Shown: positions 1 to 12,441, counted from the stretch's first letter. The stretch: 64,000 nucleotides of DNA from Pseudomonas sp. NFIX28 (GCF_900107395.1 NZ_FNPW01000003.1:455716-519715), one strand, 5' to 3'. Program-made: numbers and translations. Notes: generated by a model not told the origin, from the letters alone.

Positions 1-1
1 A

Positions 2-36
2 GCCCGCTGACCGTTACCGGTTCAGCGGGCTTTTTC
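2..36 (+). terminator. Intrinsic terminator
   Basis: The arms GCCCGCTGA and TTCAGCGGGC form a GC-rich hairpin followed by a run of T on the plus strand. It would end a plus-strand transcript entering from left of the window. It also lies just beyond the stop of the minus-strand NIF3-like gene, so it may work in both directions. Confidence 0.8.
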
Positions 37-48
37 ATGGGCGGGGCC

Positions 49-360
49 TTAGAAATCTTCCAGGCGCCAGACTTCATAAGCAGGCGTCTCGTAGGGATGG
101 CTCTGCTTGAGGGCCATCACCACGCTGCGGATCAAATCGTCGGCCACCACCAGCTCAACCTTCCATTCCTGCACCTGCTCGACCTGGCCAGTCTGCCCGA
201 GAAACGGCTGGCTGCCGTCCAACGGGCGAAACTGACCTTGGCCCAACACCTGCCACGCGCAATGGTCATAAGCGCCGATCCGTCCGCCACCGGCGGCGAA
301 AACAGCGTTCTTGACCACATCCACGTGGCTGGGCGGGACGAAAAAACTGAGCTTGTACAC
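49..360 (-). CDS. NIF3/YqfO-like small protein (PA3762-type)
   Basis: A conserved protein of 103 residues. The start VYKLSFFVPPSH and the central AVFAAGGGRIGAYDHCAWQ block match the small NGG1p-interacting-factor-3-like (CutA-like fold) proteins that sit beside purL in pseudomonads. The function is unknown; the family is often suggested to bind metals. I chose the GTG at 360, five bases after the purL stop, because homologues begin at YKLSFF. An upstream GTG at 378 would add six residues and overlap purL. The gene is probably the last cistron of the purL transcript. A stem-loop terminator follows. Confidence 0.75.
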   Translation of the reverse strand: MYKLSFFVPPSHVDVVKNAVFAAGGGRIGAYDHCAWQVLGQGQFRPLDGSQPFLGQTGQVEQVQEWKVELVVADDLIRSVVMALKQSHPYETPAYEVWRLEDF

Positions 361-365
361 AGGCT

Positions 366-3300
366 TTAGTTCACCCACACACGAGCGTTACGGAACATGC
401 GCATCCACGCCGCATCTTCGTTCCACTCTTCCGGACGCCAGGAGTTCTGCACCGCGCGGAACACCCGCTCAGGGTGCGGCATCATGATGGTCACGCGACC
501 ATCGCGACTGGTCAGGCCAGTGATACCGCGCGGCGAGCCGTTCGGGTTGGCCGGGTAGCTTTCGGTGACCTTGCCGTGGTTGTCGATAAAGCGCAGGGCC
601 ACGCAACCGGACAGGTCGGCTTCGAGCAGGGCTTCCTCGCTTTCGAATTCCGCATGGCCTTCGCCGTGGGCGATGGCGATCGGCATACGCGAACCGGCCA
701 TGCCCTGCAGGAAGATCGAGTTCGACTCCTGGACCTGGACCATTGCCACACGGGCCTCGAACTGCTCGGAACGGTTACGCACGAAGTGCGGCCAGAACTC
801 GCTGCCCGGGATCAGCTCGTGCAGGTTGGACATCATCTGGCAACCGTTGCACACGCCCAGGGTGAAGGTGTCGTTGCGCTCGAAGAAGCCCTGGAAGGCG
901 TCGCGGGCGCGGCTGTTGAACAGAGCCGACTTGGCCCAGCCCTCGCCGGCGCCGAGTACGTCGCCGTAGGAGAAGCCACCGCAGGCAACCATGCCCTTGA
1001 AGTCGTTCAGGTCGACACGACCGGCGAGGATGTCGCTCATGTGCACGTCGATTGCGTTGAAGCCGGCACGGTCGAACGCCGCGGCCATTTCCACCTGGCC
1101 GTTGACGCCCTGCTCACGCAGCACGGCAACCTGGGGACGCACGCCTTTCTTGATGTAAGGCGCGGCGATGTCCTGGTTGACGTCGAAGCTCAGCTTGACG
1201 CTCAGGCCCGGGTTGTCTTCTTCCAGCAGGACGTCGAATTCCTGCTCGGCGCAGTCGGCGTTGTCGCGCAGGCGCTGGATCTGGTAGCTGGTTTCAGCCC
1301 ACTGGCGCTGCAACAGGCGACGCTCACCGGCGAAGACGTTCTCGCCGTTGAAAGCAATGTTGATCTGGCCGTTGTTGACCGGCTGGCCAATCACCGCCAC
1401 GCAGTCGCCCAGGCCGGCGGCGCTGAACTGTGCCAGCACGTCCGGGGTGGCGTCCTGGCGCACCTGGATCACCGCACCCAGTTCTTCGTTGAACAGGATG
1501 GCGGCGATATCGGCCGAGGTCTCGGCCAGGGCGTCGAGGTTCAGGTTCAGGCCGCAATGACCGGCGAAGGCCATTTCCACCACGCTGGCCAGCAGGCCGC
1601 CGTCGGAACGGTCGTGGTAAGCCAGCAGGTGACCGTCGGCGTTGAGGCCCTGGATCACCGCGAAGAAGGCCTTGAGGTCTTCGGCGTCATCGACGTCCGG
1701 AGCCTGCTTGCCGAGCTTGCCGTGCACCTGGGCGAGGATCGAGGCGCCCATACGGTTCTGGCCGCGACCGAGGTCGATCAGCACCAGGTCGGTGGTGCCC
1801 TTGTCCATGCGCAGTTGCGGGGTCAGGGTCTGGCGAATGTCCGCCACAGGCGCAAAACCGGTCACGATCAGCGACATCGGCGAGGTCACGGTTTTTTCTT
1901 CGCCGTTGTCGTTCCAGCGCGTGGCCATGGACATCGAGTCCTTGCCCACCGGAATGGTGATGCCCAGCTCAGGGCACAGCTCCATGCCGACCGCTTTCAC
2001 GGTGTCGTACAGACGCGCGTCTTCGCCCGGGTGGCCGGCTGCGGACATCCAGTTCGCCGACAGCTTGATGTCGGAGATCTTGTTGATGCGCGAAGCGGCA
2101 ATGTTGGTCAGGGTTTCGCCGATGGCCATGCGGCCCGACGCCGGGGCGTCCAGCAGAGCCAGCGGAGTGCGCTCGCCCATGGCCATGGCTTCACCGGTGT
2201 AGACGTCGAAGCTGGTGGCGGTGACGGCCACGTCGGCCACCGGAACCTGCCATGGGCCGACCATCTGGTCACGAGCCACCAGGCCGGTGATGGTGCGGTC
2301 GCCGATGGTGATCAGGAAGCTCTTGCTCGCGACGGCCGGGTGATGCAGGACGCGCTCGATGCTTTCGGCGAGGTCGAGGTTCGACGGATCGAAATCGTCG
2401 CCCAGCTCGGCTTCGCGAACCACCGAACGGTGCATGCGTGGCGCCTTGCCCAGCAACACTTCCAGTGGCATGTCCACCGGGTTGTTGCCGAAGTGGCTGT
2501 CGGTCACGGTCAGTTGCGGCTCGGCGGTGGCTTCACCGACGACGGCAAACGGGCAGCGCTCACGTTCGCAGATCGCCTTGAAGCGCTCGAAGTCGGCCGG
2601 GCCGACGGCCAGAACGTAGCGTTCCTGGGATTCGTTGCTCCAGATTTCGTGCGGGGCCATGCCCGGCTCGTCGTTTGGAATGTTGCGCAGTTCGAAACGG
2701 CCACCGCGGTCGCCGTCGTTGACCAGTTCCGGGAAGGCGTTGGACAGACCGCCCGCGCCGACGTCGTGGATGAAGCTGATCGGGTTCTTGTCGCCCAGCT
2801 GCCAGCAACGGTCGATGACTTCCTGGCAACGACGTTCCATTTCCGGGTTTTCACGCTGAACGGAAGCGAAGTCCAGATCCGCCGAGCTGGTGCCGGTGGC
2901 CATGGAGGAAGCGGCGCCGCCGCCCAGGCCGATGAGCATCGCCGGGCCGCCGAGCACGATCAGCTTGGAGCCGACGACGATCTCGCCTTTCTTGACGTGT
3001 TCTTCGCGGATGTTGCCCATGCCGCCGGCCAGCATGATCGGCTTGTGGTAGCCACGAACCTCATCGCCGTGCGGGGTGGCAATCGACTGTTCGAAGGTAC
3101 GGAAATAACCGGTCAGGGCCGGACGACCGAACTCGTTGTTGAACGCGGCGCCGCCCAGTGGGCCTTCGATCATGATGTCCAGCGCGGTGACAATGCGCTC
3201 AGGCTTGCCGTAAGGCACTTCCCACGGTTGTTCGAAGCCCGGGATCTGCAGGTTGGATACGGTGAAGCCGGTCAGGCCGGCCTTTGGCTTGGCGCCACGA

Positions 3301-4262
3301 CCGGTGGCGCCTTCGTCGCGGATCTCGCCGCCGGAACCAGTGGATGCGCCCGGGAACGGGGCGATCGCGGTCGGGTGGTTGTGCGTCTCGACCTTCATCA
3401 GGATATGCACCGGCTCCTGCACCGCGCCGTACTGGCGGGTTTCAGGGTTCGGGAAGAAGCGGCCGGCAACGTTGCCGACGATCACCGAGGCGTTGTCCTT
3501 GTAAGCCGACAGCACGCCTTCGTTGTGCATCTGATAGGTATTCTTGATCATGCCGAACAGGCTTTTTTCCTGGCTCTGGCCGTCGATATCCCAACTGGCG
3601 TTGAAGATCTTGTGGCGGCAGTGCTCGGAGTTGGCCTGGGCGAACATCATCAGTTCGATGTCGTGCGGGTTGCGCTTGAGGCCGTTGAAGGCGTTGACCA
3701 GGTAGTCGATCTCGTCTTCGGCCAGGGCCAGGCCCAGCTCGGTGTTGGCCTTTTCCAGCGCGGCACGGCCGCCACCGAGGATATCGATGGCAGTCAGCGG
3801 CTTCGGCTCGGCGTGGCTGAACAGGCCGGCAGCCTGCTCCAGGTTGCCCAGCACGATCTGGGTCATGCGGTCATGCAGCGCATCGGCGATCAGTTGCGCT
3901 TCGACGTCGCTGAATTCACCGGCTACGTAGAAGGCGATGCCGCGCTCCAGGCGCTGGATCTTGGCCAGGCCACAGTTGCGGGCGATATCGCTGGCCTTGC
4001 TCGACCATGGCGAGATGGTGCCGAAACGCGGCAGCACCAGGAACAGACGGCCGGTAGGTTCTTGCACCGGTACGCTTGGGCCGTACTTCAGAAGGCGCGC
4101 AAGCACCTGCTGTTCGTCGCCGGTCAGGACGCCGGTAACTTCGGCGAAGTGAGCGAATTCAGCATACAGGCCACTGACAGCTGGAACCTTCTGGCTCAGT
4201 TGCTCAAGGAGTTTGCTGTGGCGAAAGGCAGAAAGGGCAGGAGCGCCGCGCAGGATCAACAT
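366..4262 (-). CDS. purL: Phosphoribosylformylglycinamidine synthase
   Basis: Large single-chain FGAM synthase of 1298 residues, the usual gammaproteobacterial length (E. coli about 1295). It converts FGAR, glutamine and ATP into FGAM in the fourth step of cytosolic purine synthesis. The N-terminal PurS-like part is followed by two AIR-synthase-like halves; the glycine-rich block around [20 protein letters not shown] is diagnostic. The C-terminal class I glutaminase domain carries the nucleophile in [11 protein letters not shown] and the His-Glu pair in MMPHPERVF. It starts [14 protein letters not shown] as in homologues. It is transcribed divergently from mltF. Long open frames on the opposite strand (474-4316) are codon-bias shadows. 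Confidence 0.98.
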   Translation of the reverse strand: MLILRGAPALSAFRHSKLLEQLSQKVPAVSGLYAEFAHFAEVTGVLTGDEQQVLARLLKYGPSVPVQEPTGRLFLVLPRFGTISPWSSKASDIARNCGLAKIQRLERGIAFYVAGEFSDVEAQLIADALHDRMTQIVLGNLEQAAGLFSHAEPKPLTAIDILGGGRAALEKANTELGLALAEDEIDYLVNAFNGLKRNPHDIELMMFAQANSEHCRHKIFNASWDIDGQSQEKSLFGMIKNTYQMHNEGVLSAYKDNASVIVGNVAGRFFPNPETRQYGAVQEPVHILMKVETHNHPTAIAPFPGASTGSGGEIRDEGATGRGAKPKAGLTGFTVSNLQIPGFEQPWEVPYGKPERIVTALDIMIEGPLGGAAFNNEFGRPALTGYFRTFEQSIATPHGDEVRGYHKPIMLAGGMGNIREEHVKKGEIVVGSKLIVLGGPAMLIGLGGGAASSMATGTSSADLDFASVQRENPEMERRCQEVIDRCWQLGDKNPISFIHDVGAGGLSNAFPELVNDGDRGGRFELRNIPNDEPGMAPHEIWSNESQERYVLAVGPADFERFKAICERERCPFAVVGEATAEPQLTVTDSHFGNNPVDMPLEVLLGKAPRMHRSVVREAELGDDFDPSNLDLAESIERVLHHPAVASKSFLITIGDRTITGLVARDQMVGPWQVPVADVAVTATSFDVYTGEAMAMGERTPLALLDAPASGRMAIGETLTNIAASRINKISDIKLSANWMSAAGHPGEDARLYDTVKAVGMELCPELGITIPVGKDSMSMATRWNDNGEEKTVTSPMSLIVTGFAPVADIRQTLTPQLRMDKGTTDLVLIDLGRGQNRMGASILAQVHGKLGKQAPDVDDAEDLKAFFAVIQGLNADGHLLAYHDRSDGGLLASVVEMAFAGHCGLNLNLDALAETSADIAAILFNEELGAVIQVRQDATPDVLAQFSAAGLGDCVAVIGQPVNNGQINIAFNGENVFAGERRLLQRQWAETSYQIQRLRDNADCAEQEFDVLLEEDNPGLSVKLSFDVNQDIAAPYIKKGVRPQVAVLREQGVNGQVEMAAAFDRAGFNAIDVHMSDILAGRVDLNDFKGMVACGGFSYGDVLGAGEGWAKSALFNSRARDAFQGFFERNDTFTLGVCNGCQMMSNLHELIPGSEFWPHFVRNRSEQFEARVAMVQVQESNSIFLQGMAGSRMPIAIAHGEGHAEFESEEALLEADLSGCVALRFIDNHGKVTESYPANPNGSPRGITGLTSRDGRVTIMMPHPERVFRAVQNSWRPEEWNEDAAWMRMFRNARVWVN

Positions 4263-6009
<1,747 letters not shown>

Positions 6010-6016
6010 ACCGCCT

Positions 6017-6114
6017 GTAGCCGCTGCCGCAGGCTGCGATCGACCGGAGGTCGTGGCGATTCCAAGAACGCCGAAGCTCCTTCGGAGCTTGTCGCAGCCT
6101 TCGGCAGCGGCTAC
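6017..6114. repeat. REPIN, family A (mltF–pdxJ)
   Basis: An inverted pair of REP arms: the left arm begins GTAGCCGCTGCCGCAGGCTG and the right arm ends CAGCCTTCGGCAGCGGCTAC. Between them is an inner palindrome, CGAAGCTCCTTCGGAGCTTG. It lies between convergent genes, 7 bases after the mltF stop and 4 bases before the pdxJ stop, so it may also serve as a transcript-end hairpin. The same arms recur at 23810, 46656, 49573, 51138 and 62355. Confidence 0.85.
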
Positions 6115-6118
6115 AGGG

Positions 6119-6862
6119 TCAAGCCTTGGCCGCCGCCAGGATCAGCGCCTTCATCTCTGCCACCGCGCCCTTGAAGCCGACGAACAGCGCGTGGGCCACC
6201 AGCGCATGGCCGATGTTCAACTCGTTGATGCCCTTGATCGCCGCGACCGCCTCGACGTTGTGGTAATGCAAGCCGTGGCCGGCATTGACGATCAGGCCCT
6301 GGCCCAGGCCGAAAGCCACGCCGTCGGCCACGCGCCGCAGTTCCTCGGCCACTTCGCTCGGGGTTTCGGCGTCGGCATAACGCCCGGTGTGCAGCTCGAT
6401 GGCCGGTGCGCCCACGCGCCGGGAAGCAGCGATCTGCCGCTCATCGGCATCGATGAACAGCGACACTTCGGCGCCGATCTTCGACAGCCGTTCTACCGCC
6501 GCCCTGATCCGCGCCTCTTGCCCGGCGACATCCAGGCCGCCTTCGGTGGTCAGCTCCTGGCGGGTTTCCGGAACCAGGCAGATATGCGCCGGACGAATGC
6601 GCTCGGCGAACGCCATCATCTCCTCGGTGACGCCCATCTCGAAATTCATCCGGGTTTGCAGCACATCCTTGAGCAGCAGCACGTCGCGCTCCTGGATATG
6701 CCGGCGGTCTTCGCGCAGGTGCACGGTGATACCGTCGGCCCCCGCCTCTTCCGCGTCCAGCGCCGCCTTGACCGGATCAGGGTAACGAGTGCCCCGGGCC
6801 TGACGCAGGGTGGCTACGTGGTCGATATTCACGCCAAGAAGAATGCGATTGCTGGTGGTCAC
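6119..6862 (-). CDS. pdxJ: Pyridoxine 5'-phosphate synthase
   Basis: Cytosolic TIM-barrel enzyme of 247 residues that condenses 1-deoxyxylulose-5-phosphate with 3-amino-2-oxopropyl phosphate to form pyridoxine 5'-phosphate, the last ring-closing step of vitamin B6 synthesis. Recognisable motifs are [31 protein letters not shown] and the C-terminal GHGLHYHN segment. The start is GTG at 6862, preceded seven bases upstream by AGGAG. It is last in the lepA-lepB-rnc-era-recO-pdxJ series, as in other pseudomonads. Confidence 0.97.
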   Translation of the reverse strand: MTTSNRILLGVNIDHVATLRQARGTRYPDPVKAALDAEEAGADGITVHLREDRRHIQERDVLLLKDVLQTRMNFEMGVTEEMMAFAERIRPAHICLVPETRQELTTEGGLDVAGQEARIRAAVERLSKIGAEVSLFIDADERQIAASRRVGAPAIELHTGRYADAETPSEVAEELRRVADGVAFGLGQGLIVNAGHGLHYHNVEAVAAIKGINELNIGHALVAHALFVGFKGAVAEMKALILAAAKA

Positions 6863-7004
6863 GGAAGCGCTCCTGAGGAGTTAGAGATTCGGTGCACAGC
6901 ATATAGTGTCCGCTGGCGAAAATAACTGCCGGCTTTCGTCCGCATGGCCCCCAGGGTCATGGCGGACTGGGCCAGGGTTCCAGCGTATTTCCGAAAGGGA
7001 TCGG

Positions 7005-7694
7005 CTAAGGCTTGCGAAACAACTCGCGACTGACCAACGGCCGACCACCCAGGTGCACCGCCAACGCCTGGCGCATCAGGCGCTTGGCCGCCGCCAGCGC
7101 GCCGGGGGCGCTCCAGTCGGCCTGCGCCATGGCCAGCAGCTCGCTGCCGTTGAACAGGCCAGGCTGCAACAGGTGAACCTGCTCCAGGCCAGCATCCACT
7201 TGCAGGCGATACATGCCCTGCGCCTCAATCGGTGCACCGTGGATATCCGTGTCCAGGGCGAAGCCATAGCCCAGGTCGTCCAGCAGGCGCCATTCGAAGG
7301 CACGCAGCAAGGGCTCGAGGGCACGGCCTTCGGCCAGGGCCAGCAAGGTCGCCGCATAGTGGTCGAAAATCGCCGGATGCGGATCTTCGGCAGGCAGCAG
7401 GCGGATCAGCAGTTCGTTGAGGTACAGGCCGCTGAACAGCGCCTCGCCGTTGAGCCAGGTGGAAGTGCCCGCGCTTTCCATGCGCCCGACGTTTTTCAGC
7501 TCGCCGCGCCCGCGAAACTCCACTTCCAGCGGTACGAACGGTCGCGCCAAGGTCCCGGCCTTGCCCCGCGCGCCACGCAACACCGCGCGCAGCCGCCCTT
7601 GGGGCGTGAGGAAGTCCACCAACGCGCTGCTCTCGCGATAGGCGCGACTGTGCAGGACATAAGCGGGCTGGCCGATGGGAGCGTTACTGGACAT
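7005..7694 (-). CDS. recO: DNA repair protein RecO
   Basis: Recombination mediator of 229 residues. It acts with RecR to load RecA on SSB-coated single-stranded DNA in the RecF pathway. The N-terminal OB-fold part is [22 protein letters not shown]; the helical C-terminal part lacks the zinc-binding cysteines seen in some RecO proteins, as usual in pseudomonads. It lies between era and pdxJ, but about 120 bases separate it from the era stop. That spacer contains a small hairpin and a REP-like arm. Confidence 0.95.
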   Translation of the reverse strand: MSSNAPIGQPAYVLHSRAYRESSALVDFLTPQGRLRAVLRGARGKAGTLARPFVPLEVEFRGRGELKNVGRMESAGTSTWLNGEALFSGLYLNELLIRLLPAEDPHPAIFDHYAATLLALAEGRALEPLLRAFEWRLLDDLGYGFALDTDIHGAPIEAQGMYRLQVDAGLEQVHLLQPGLFNGSELLAMAQADWSAPGALAAAKRLMRQALAVHLGGRPLVSRELFRKP

Positions 7695-7739
7695 AGGTGT
7701 CGGCGGATCTCAAGGCTTGAGAAAGTGACAGGTCCACGG

Positions 7740-7787
7740 GAAGGTTCGTTGAACCTTTATCGCCAGCGGCTCGCTCCCTACACATTG
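7740..7787. repeat. Hairpin plus degenerate REP-like arm (era–recO)
   Basis: AAGGTTC-GTT-GAACCTT is a perfect 7-base hairpin. It is followed by TCGCCAGCGGCTCGCTCCCTAC, which resembles a decayed arm of the GTAGGAGCGAGGCTTGCCCGCGA repeat seen elsewhere in the window. It lies in the spacer between the era stop and the recO start. Confidence 0.45.
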
Positions 7788-7816
7788 CAGGAACGAGGCG
7801 CCGGCGAGGGGCAGGA

Positions 7817-8719
7817 TTACAGGTCGCCGTAGCCCAGCGAACGCAGAGCGCGCTCGTCGTCGGACCAACCGCCTTTGACCTTGACCCACAAGTTGAGCAT
7901 GACTTTGGAGTCGAACAGCAGCTCCATGTCCTTGCGCGCTTCCATGCCGATGCGCTTGATGCGCTCGCCCTTGTCGCCAATGATGATTTTCTTCTGGCCA
8001 TCACGTTCGACGAGGATCAACGCATGAATATGCAGGGTTTTCCCCTGTTGCTTGAACTCTTCGATTTCCACGGTGATCTGGTAAGGCAGCTCGGCACCCA
8101 GCTGACGCATGATTTTCTCGCGCACCAGTTCGGCGGCGAGAAAACGGCTGCTGCGGTCGGTGATCTGGTCTTCCGGGAAGAAGTGATCGTTTTCCGGCAA
8201 GTGCTTGGCGATCAGGCCCTCCAGGGCCTCCAGGTTGTGGCCCTGCTGGGCCGACACCGGAACGATCTCGGCATTCGGCAACTGTTCCTGCAACCAGGTC
8301 AGGTGCGGCATCAGCTCGGCCTTGTCCTCGATGCGGTCGGTCTTGTTGATTGCCAGGATCACCGGGCCCTGCACGTACTGGACACGCTCCAGCACCAGCT
8401 GGTCTTCGTCGGTCCACTTGGTGCGGTCAACGACAAAGATCACCACGTCGACGTCTTTCAAGGCCGCCGAAGCAGTCTTGTTCATGTAGCGGTTAAGGGC
8501 TTTCTCGTTGCTCTTGTGCATGCCGGGGGTGTCGACGTAGATCGCCTGGATGGCGCCTTCGGTCTTGATGCCGAGCATGTTGTGCCGAGTGGTTTGCGGC
8601 TTGCGCGAGGTGATGGCCAGCTTCTGTCCCAGGATATGGTTCAGCAGCGTGGACTTGCCCACGTTCGGACGGCCGACGATGGCAACATAGCCACAGCGTG
8701 TTGCGGTTGTATCAGTCAT
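7817..8719 (-). CDS. era: GTPase Era
   Basis: Essential GTPase of 300 residues that binds 16S rRNA and helps mature the 30S subunit. The G domain shows GRPNVGKST (G1), DTPGMH (G3) and NKTD (G4). The C-terminal KH RNA-binding domain includes [15 protein letters not shown] chose ATG 8719 ([16 protein letters not shown]); its start overlaps the rnc stop by 8 bases, the coupled rnc-era arrangement typical of proteobacteria. An upstream start at 8743 would add eight residues. Confidence 0.97.
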   Translation of the reverse strand: MTDTTATRCGYVAIVGRPNVGKSTLLNHILGQKLAITSRKPQTTRHNMLGIKTEGAIQAIYVDTPGMHKSNEKALNRYMNKTASAALKDVDVVIFVVDRTKWTDEDQLVLERVQYVQGPVILAINKTDRIEDKAELMPHLTWLQEQLPNAEIVPVSAQQGHNLEALEGLIAKHLPENDHFFPEDQITDRSSRFLAAELVREKIMRQLGAELPYQITVEIEEFKQQGKTLHIHALILVERDGQKKIIIGDKGERIKRIGMEARKDMELLFDSKVMLNLWVKVKGGWSDDERALRSLGYGDL

Positions 8720-9401
8720 GGCCATTCTCCACGCCCAGGGCAATCAGTGCTGCGGCGGCCGCTACCTGTTCGGCAATACGACGGCTCACGCCCTGACCTC
8801 GGCTTTTTTCGTTCAGTAGGGTGATTTCACATTCGACGAAGAACGTCCGGCAATGGGGCTCACCCTGGATATCCACCACTTCGTAGCGGGGCAGCTCACA
8901 GGCACGCGACTGCAGAAACTCCTGCAGGCGGGTCTTGGGGTCCTTGTTGGTGTCGACCAGCGTCAGGCTGTCGAACTCCGACGTCAGCCAGGACAACACA
9001 CGCTCACGCGCGGTTTCCATGCCGGCATCCAGGTAGATCGCACCTATCAGCGCTTCCAGGGCATCGGCGAGGATCGACTCGCGGCGGAAACCACCGCTTT
9101 TCAACTCGCCGGAACCCAGGCGCAGGTATTCGCCCAGATCGAAGCCACGGGCCAGTACGGCCAGGGTTTCACCCTTTACCAGGCGCGCGCGCAGACGCGA
9201 CAACTGGCCTTCGCGGGCCTGGGGAAAGCGCTCGAACAGCGCTTCGCCGGCGACGAAGTTGAGAATGGCATCACCCAGGAATTCCAGGCGTTCGTTGTTG
9301 CGCCCGGCAAAACTGCGGTGAGTGAGGGCCAGGACCATCAGTTCCTGGTCCTTGAAGGTATAACCGAGCTGACGCTCGAGACGGCTCAAAGAAACGCTCA
9401 C
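8712..9401 (-). CDS. rnc: Ribonuclease III
   Basis: Double-strand-specific endoribonuclease of 229 residues that processes rRNA precursors and structured mRNAs. The RNase III signature [15 protein letters not shown] lies at about residues 34-48, with the second acidic cluster [14 protein letters not shown] at about 110-123. The dsRNA-binding domain fills the C-terminus from about residue 155. The start is GTG at 9401, overlapping by four bases (GTGA) the stop of the upstream remnant ORF. Translation is coupled downstream to era. Confidence 0.97.
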   Translation of the reverse strand: MSVSLSRLERQLGYTFKDQELMVLALTHRSFAGRNNERLEFLGDAILNFVAGEALFERFPQAREGQLSRLRARLVKGETLAVLARGFDLGEYLRLGSGELKSGGFRRESILADALEALIGAIYLDAGMETARERVLSWLTSEFDSLTLVDTNKDPKTRLQEFLQSRACELPRYEVVDIQGEPHCRTFFVECEITLLNEKSRGQGVSRRIAEQVAAAAALIALGVENGHD

Positions 9402-9598
9402 GGTTTACCCACGCTGAGTTCGTGGTTGAATTTCACCACCTTGGAGACGAGGCACGAAGTGCCTGTGGCAATTAACGCTGTGTTCAAATCCACATCCTGA
9501 ATATCGTTGACTGCTGCTTCTGGTGACACCTGCGAGGCTGCCGTGCCTGGCCGGCCGGGTTCTACAAGATCCAGAAAAGCATTCGGCGCTGTATTCAA
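9398..9598 (-). pseudogene. Degenerate DUF4845 (PA0769-type) remnant
   Basis: In pseudomonads the gap between lepB and rnc holds a DUF4845 membrane protein of about 120 residues. Here only a 66-residue frame remains. Its middle, VNDIQDVDLNTALIAT, and its tail, [13 protein letters not shown], resemble the corresponding family segments, and the stop overlaps the rnc GTG (GTGA) as in the intact arrangement. The N-terminal transmembrane anchor (normally near GWLxVLAxVGFF) and the stretch between the two blocks are missing. The first 28 residues match nothing I recognise. It could instead be a shortened but expressed protein; family similarity is judged from memory. Confidence 0.5.
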
Positions 9599-9613
9599 CA
9601 GCGCCGTGTGTGA

Positions 9614-10468
9614 TTACTTGATCAGGCCAACCCGCGAGAAATTCGGCAGGTGGCTGAGTTTCGGTTCGGGCCAGCTCATCCAGACTGCAAAGGCCTTGCC
9701 GACGATATTCTTGTCGGGAACCATGCCCAGCAGGTTCTTGGGAATGCTCGGGTCATCCCAGTAGCGACTGTCGTTGGAGTTGTCGCGGTTGTCGCCCATC
9801 ATGAAATAGTGCCCGGCAGGCACGGTCCACTGACGGTCGGGAGTGGCTCGGTAGCGGCTCATTTCCTTGCGGATCAGGTGCTCGGCGGCGCCGAGTTTTT
9901 CCTTGTAGAGCTCCGCGCTGCCCAGGGTGCCTGGCTCGGCGCCGACCAATTGTTCGGCGACCGACTGGCCGTTGACCAGCAGGCGCTTGTCGCTGGTGTA
10001 GCGCACTTCATCGCCCGGCAGGCCAACCACACGCTTGATGTAGTTGACGTTCGGGTCGCTCGGGTAGCGGAACACCATCACATCGCCGCGCTGCGGATCA
10101 CCAATCTCGATGATTTTCTTGTCGATCACCGGCAGGCGGATCCCGTAAGAAAACTTGTTCACCAGGATGAAGTCGCCCACATCCAGGGTCGGCTTCATCG
10201 ATCCCGAAGGAATCTGAAACGGTTCCACCAGGAATGAACGCAGCACCAGCACGATGAACAGCACCGGAAAGAACGATTTGCCGTACTCGACCAGCATCGG
10301 CTCCTTGTTCAGCTTCTCGATGACCAGCCCATCCGGCTGGCTGACGCTGCCCTCATAGTTGGTAATGGCGGCACGTCGACGCGGCGCCAGGAAAACCAGA
10401 TCGAGCAACGCCAGCAAACCGCAGACGGCGACGGCGATGACCAGCAACAGCGGGAAATTTAGCGACAT
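9614..10468 (-). CDS. lepB: Signal peptidase I
   Basis: Inner-membrane serine protease of 284 residues that removes signal peptides from secreted proteins. Two N-terminal membrane segments (about residues 4-27 and 63-82) precede the catalytic domain. The nucleophile is in QIPSGSMKPTL. The general-base lysine is in NYIKRVVGLPGDEV, and the GDNRDNSNDSR box is the third signature. It lies five bases downstream of lepA and is probably co-transcribed with it. Confidence 0.97.
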   Translation of the reverse strand: MSLNFPLLLVIAVAVCGLLALLDLVFLAPRRRAAITNYEGSVSQPDGLVIEKLNKEPMLVEYGKSFFPVLFIVLVLRSFLVEPFQIPSGSMKPTLDVGDFILVNKFSYGIRLPVIDKKIIEIGDPQRGDVMVFRYPSDPNVNYIKRVVGLPGDEVRYTSDKRLLVNGQSVAEQLVGAEPGTLGSAELYKEKLGAAEHLIRKEMSRYRATPDRQWTVPAGHYFMMGDNRDNSNDSRYWDDPSIPKNLLGMVPDKNIVGKAFAVWMSWPEPKLSHLPNFSRVGLIK

Positions 10469-10473
10469 AGGAC

Positions 10474-12273
10474 CTAACTATCCAACCTGAGCACAGCAAG
10501 GAAGGCTTCTTGTGGAATTTCCACGTTGCCCACTTGCTTCATGCGTTTCTTACCGGCCTTCTGCTTTTCCAACAGCTTGCGCTTACGGCTAACGTCACCA
10601 CCGTAGCATTTGGCCAGTACGTTCTTTCTGAGCGCCTTGACGGTTGTCCGCGCCACAATCTGCCCGCCAATGGCGGCCTGGATTGCCACGTCGAACATCT
10701 GCCGAGGAATCAGTTCCTTCATCTTCTCGGTCAACGCACGCCCTTTGTAGTGCGCGTTGTCACGGTGCACGATCAATGCCAGGGCGTCGACTTTCTCACC
10801 GTTGATCAGCACATCCAGCTTGACCAGATTAGCCGATTGGTAACGATCGAAATGATAATCCAGCGAAGCATAGCCACGACTGGTGGATTTGAGGCGGTCG
10901 AAGAAGTCCAGGACCACTTCGTTCATCGGCAGGTCGTAGGTCACCTGGACCTGGCTGCCAAGGAACAGCATGTCGTGCTGCACGCCACGCTTCTCGATGC
11001 ACAGGGTAATGACGTTACCCAGGTGCTCTTGCGGCACAAGAATATTCGCCCGCACGATCGGCTCGCGCATGTCTTCGATGGCCGACAGATCCGGCAACTT
11101 CGATGGGTTATCGACGTAGATCGTCTCACCGTTCTTCAGTTGCAGCTCGAAAATCACCGTCGGCGCCGTGGTGATCAGGTCCAGGTCGTATTCGCGCTCC
11201 AGGCGCTCCTGGATGATTTCCATGTGCAGCATGCCGAGGAAGCCGCAACGGAAGCCGAAGCCCAGTGCGTCGGAGCTTTCCGGGGTGTATTGCAGCGACG
11301 AGTCGTTCAGCGTGAGCTTTTGCAGGGCTTCGCGGAAGTCTTCGAAGTCGTCGGAACTGACCGGGAACAGGCCAGCATAGACCTGCGGCTGAATGCGCTT
11401 GAAGCCAGGCAGCACTTCGACATCGGGGGTCGAACTCAGGGTCAGGGTGTCACCGACCGGCGCACCATGAATGTCCTTGATACCGGCGATGATGAAGCCT
11501 ACTTCACCGGCCTTCAGGTCAGCGGTAGCGGTGTGTTTCGGGTTGAATACACCGACGCTGTCCACCAGATGGATCTTGCCGGTGGACTTCACCAGGATCT
11601 TGTCACCCTTCTTCACGCGGCCATGGCGCACGCGAACCAGGGACACGACGCCCAGGTAATTGTCGAACCAGGAGTCGATGATCAACGCTTGCAGCGGATC
11701 CTCGATGTTGCCGGTCGGCGCAGGAATGGTGGTGACCAGGCGCTCCAGCACCTCGTCGACACCCAGGCCGGTCTTGGCGCTGCAGGTCACGGCGTCGGTA
11801 GCATCGATACCGATGATCTTCTCGATCTCTTCCTTGACCCGATCCGGATCGGCCTGCGGCAGGTCGATCTTGTTCAGCACCGGCATGACTTCCAGGCCTT
11901 GCTCGATGGCGGTGTAGCAGTTGGCGACCGACTGCGCTTCCACGCCCTGGCCGGCGTCGACCACCAGCAGGGCACCTTCACAGGCAGCCAGCGACCGGCT
12001 GACTTCGTAGGTGAAGTCCACGTGGCCTGGGGTGTCGATGAAGTTCAGCTGGTAGTTGATACCGTCGCGGGCTTTGTAATAGAGGGTAACGCTGTGGGCC
12101 TTGATGGTGATCCCGCGTTCACGCTCAAGGTCCATGGAGTCCAGAACCTGGGCTTCCATTTCGCGCTCGGCCAGGCCGCCGCACATCTGGATGAAGCGAT
12201 CGGCCAGAGTCGACTTGCCATGGTCAATGTGGGCGATGATGGAGAAATTGCGGATATGACTCAAATCACTCAC
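10474..12273 (-). CDS. lepA: Elongation factor 4 (LepA)
   Basis: Ribosome-associated translational GTPase of 599 residues that resembles EF-G without domain IV and aids translation fidelity and initiation. The N-terminal G domain shows [21 protein letters not shown] and NKIDLP. The LepA-specific C-terminal domain ends near [15 protein letters not shown] plausible promoter lies just upstream on the minus strand. In other pseudomonads the upstream neighbour is mucD; here it is the end of lptG. Confidence 0.97.
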   Translation of the reverse strand: MSDLSHIRNFSIIAHIDHGKSTLADRFIQMCGGLAEREMEAQVLDSMDLERERGITIKAHSVTLYYKARDGINYQLNFIDTPGHVDFTYEVSRSLAACEGALLVVDAGQGVEAQSVANCYTAIEQGLEVMPVLNKIDLPQADPDRVKEEIEKIIGIDATDAVTCSAKTGLGVDEVLERLVTTIPAPTGNIEDPLQALIIDSWFDNYLGVVSLVRVRHGRVKKGDKILVKSTGKIHLVDSVGVFNPKHTATADLKAGEVGFIIAGIKDIHGAPVGDTLTLSSTPDVEVLPGFKRIQPQVYAGLFPVSSDDFEDFREALQKLTLNDSSLQYTPESSDALGFGFRCGFLGMLHMEIIQERLEREYDLDLITTAPTVIFELQLKNGETIYVDNPSKLPDLSAIEDMREPIVRANILVPQEHLGNVITLCIEKRGVQHDMLFLGSQVQVTYDLPMNEVVLDFFDRLKSTSRGYASLDYHFDRYQSANLVKLDVLINGEKVDALALIVHRDNAHYKGRALTEKMKELIPRQMFDVAIQAAIGGQIVARTTVKALRKNVLAKCYGGDVSRKRKLLEKQKAGKKRMKQVGNVEIPQEAFLAVLRLDS

Positions 12274-12317
12274 GGGTCAACACTCAAAAAGGCTGCAGGC
12301 ATAGCCCGCCGAAAAAT

Positions 12318-12350
12318 AGCCGGGAATTGTACCTGATAGACGACGCAAGC
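12318..12350 (-). promoter_or_regulatory. Candidate lepA promoter
   Basis: On the minus strand GTGACG and TACAAT are separated by 18 bases, four of six matches to TTGACA and five of six to TATAAT. The site is about 50 bases before the lepA start. This would let lepA be transcribed independently of whatever lies upstream. Confidence 0.4.
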
Positions 12351-12382
12351 GTCACGTTCGCCTGTCAGTGGCGCCTAAACGC

Positions 12383-12413
12383 AAAACGCCCCGGTCTTTC
12401 GACAGGGGCGTTT
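12383..12413 (-). terminator. lptG terminator
   Basis: AAACGCCCC and GGGGCGTTT form a 9-base stem around a 13-base loop, located directly after the lptG stop on the minus strand. The T tract is short on both strands, so termination strength is uncertain. Confidence 0.6.
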
Positions 12414-12441
12414 CTCATACGGGCGGCGTCGTTGGCGCCTG

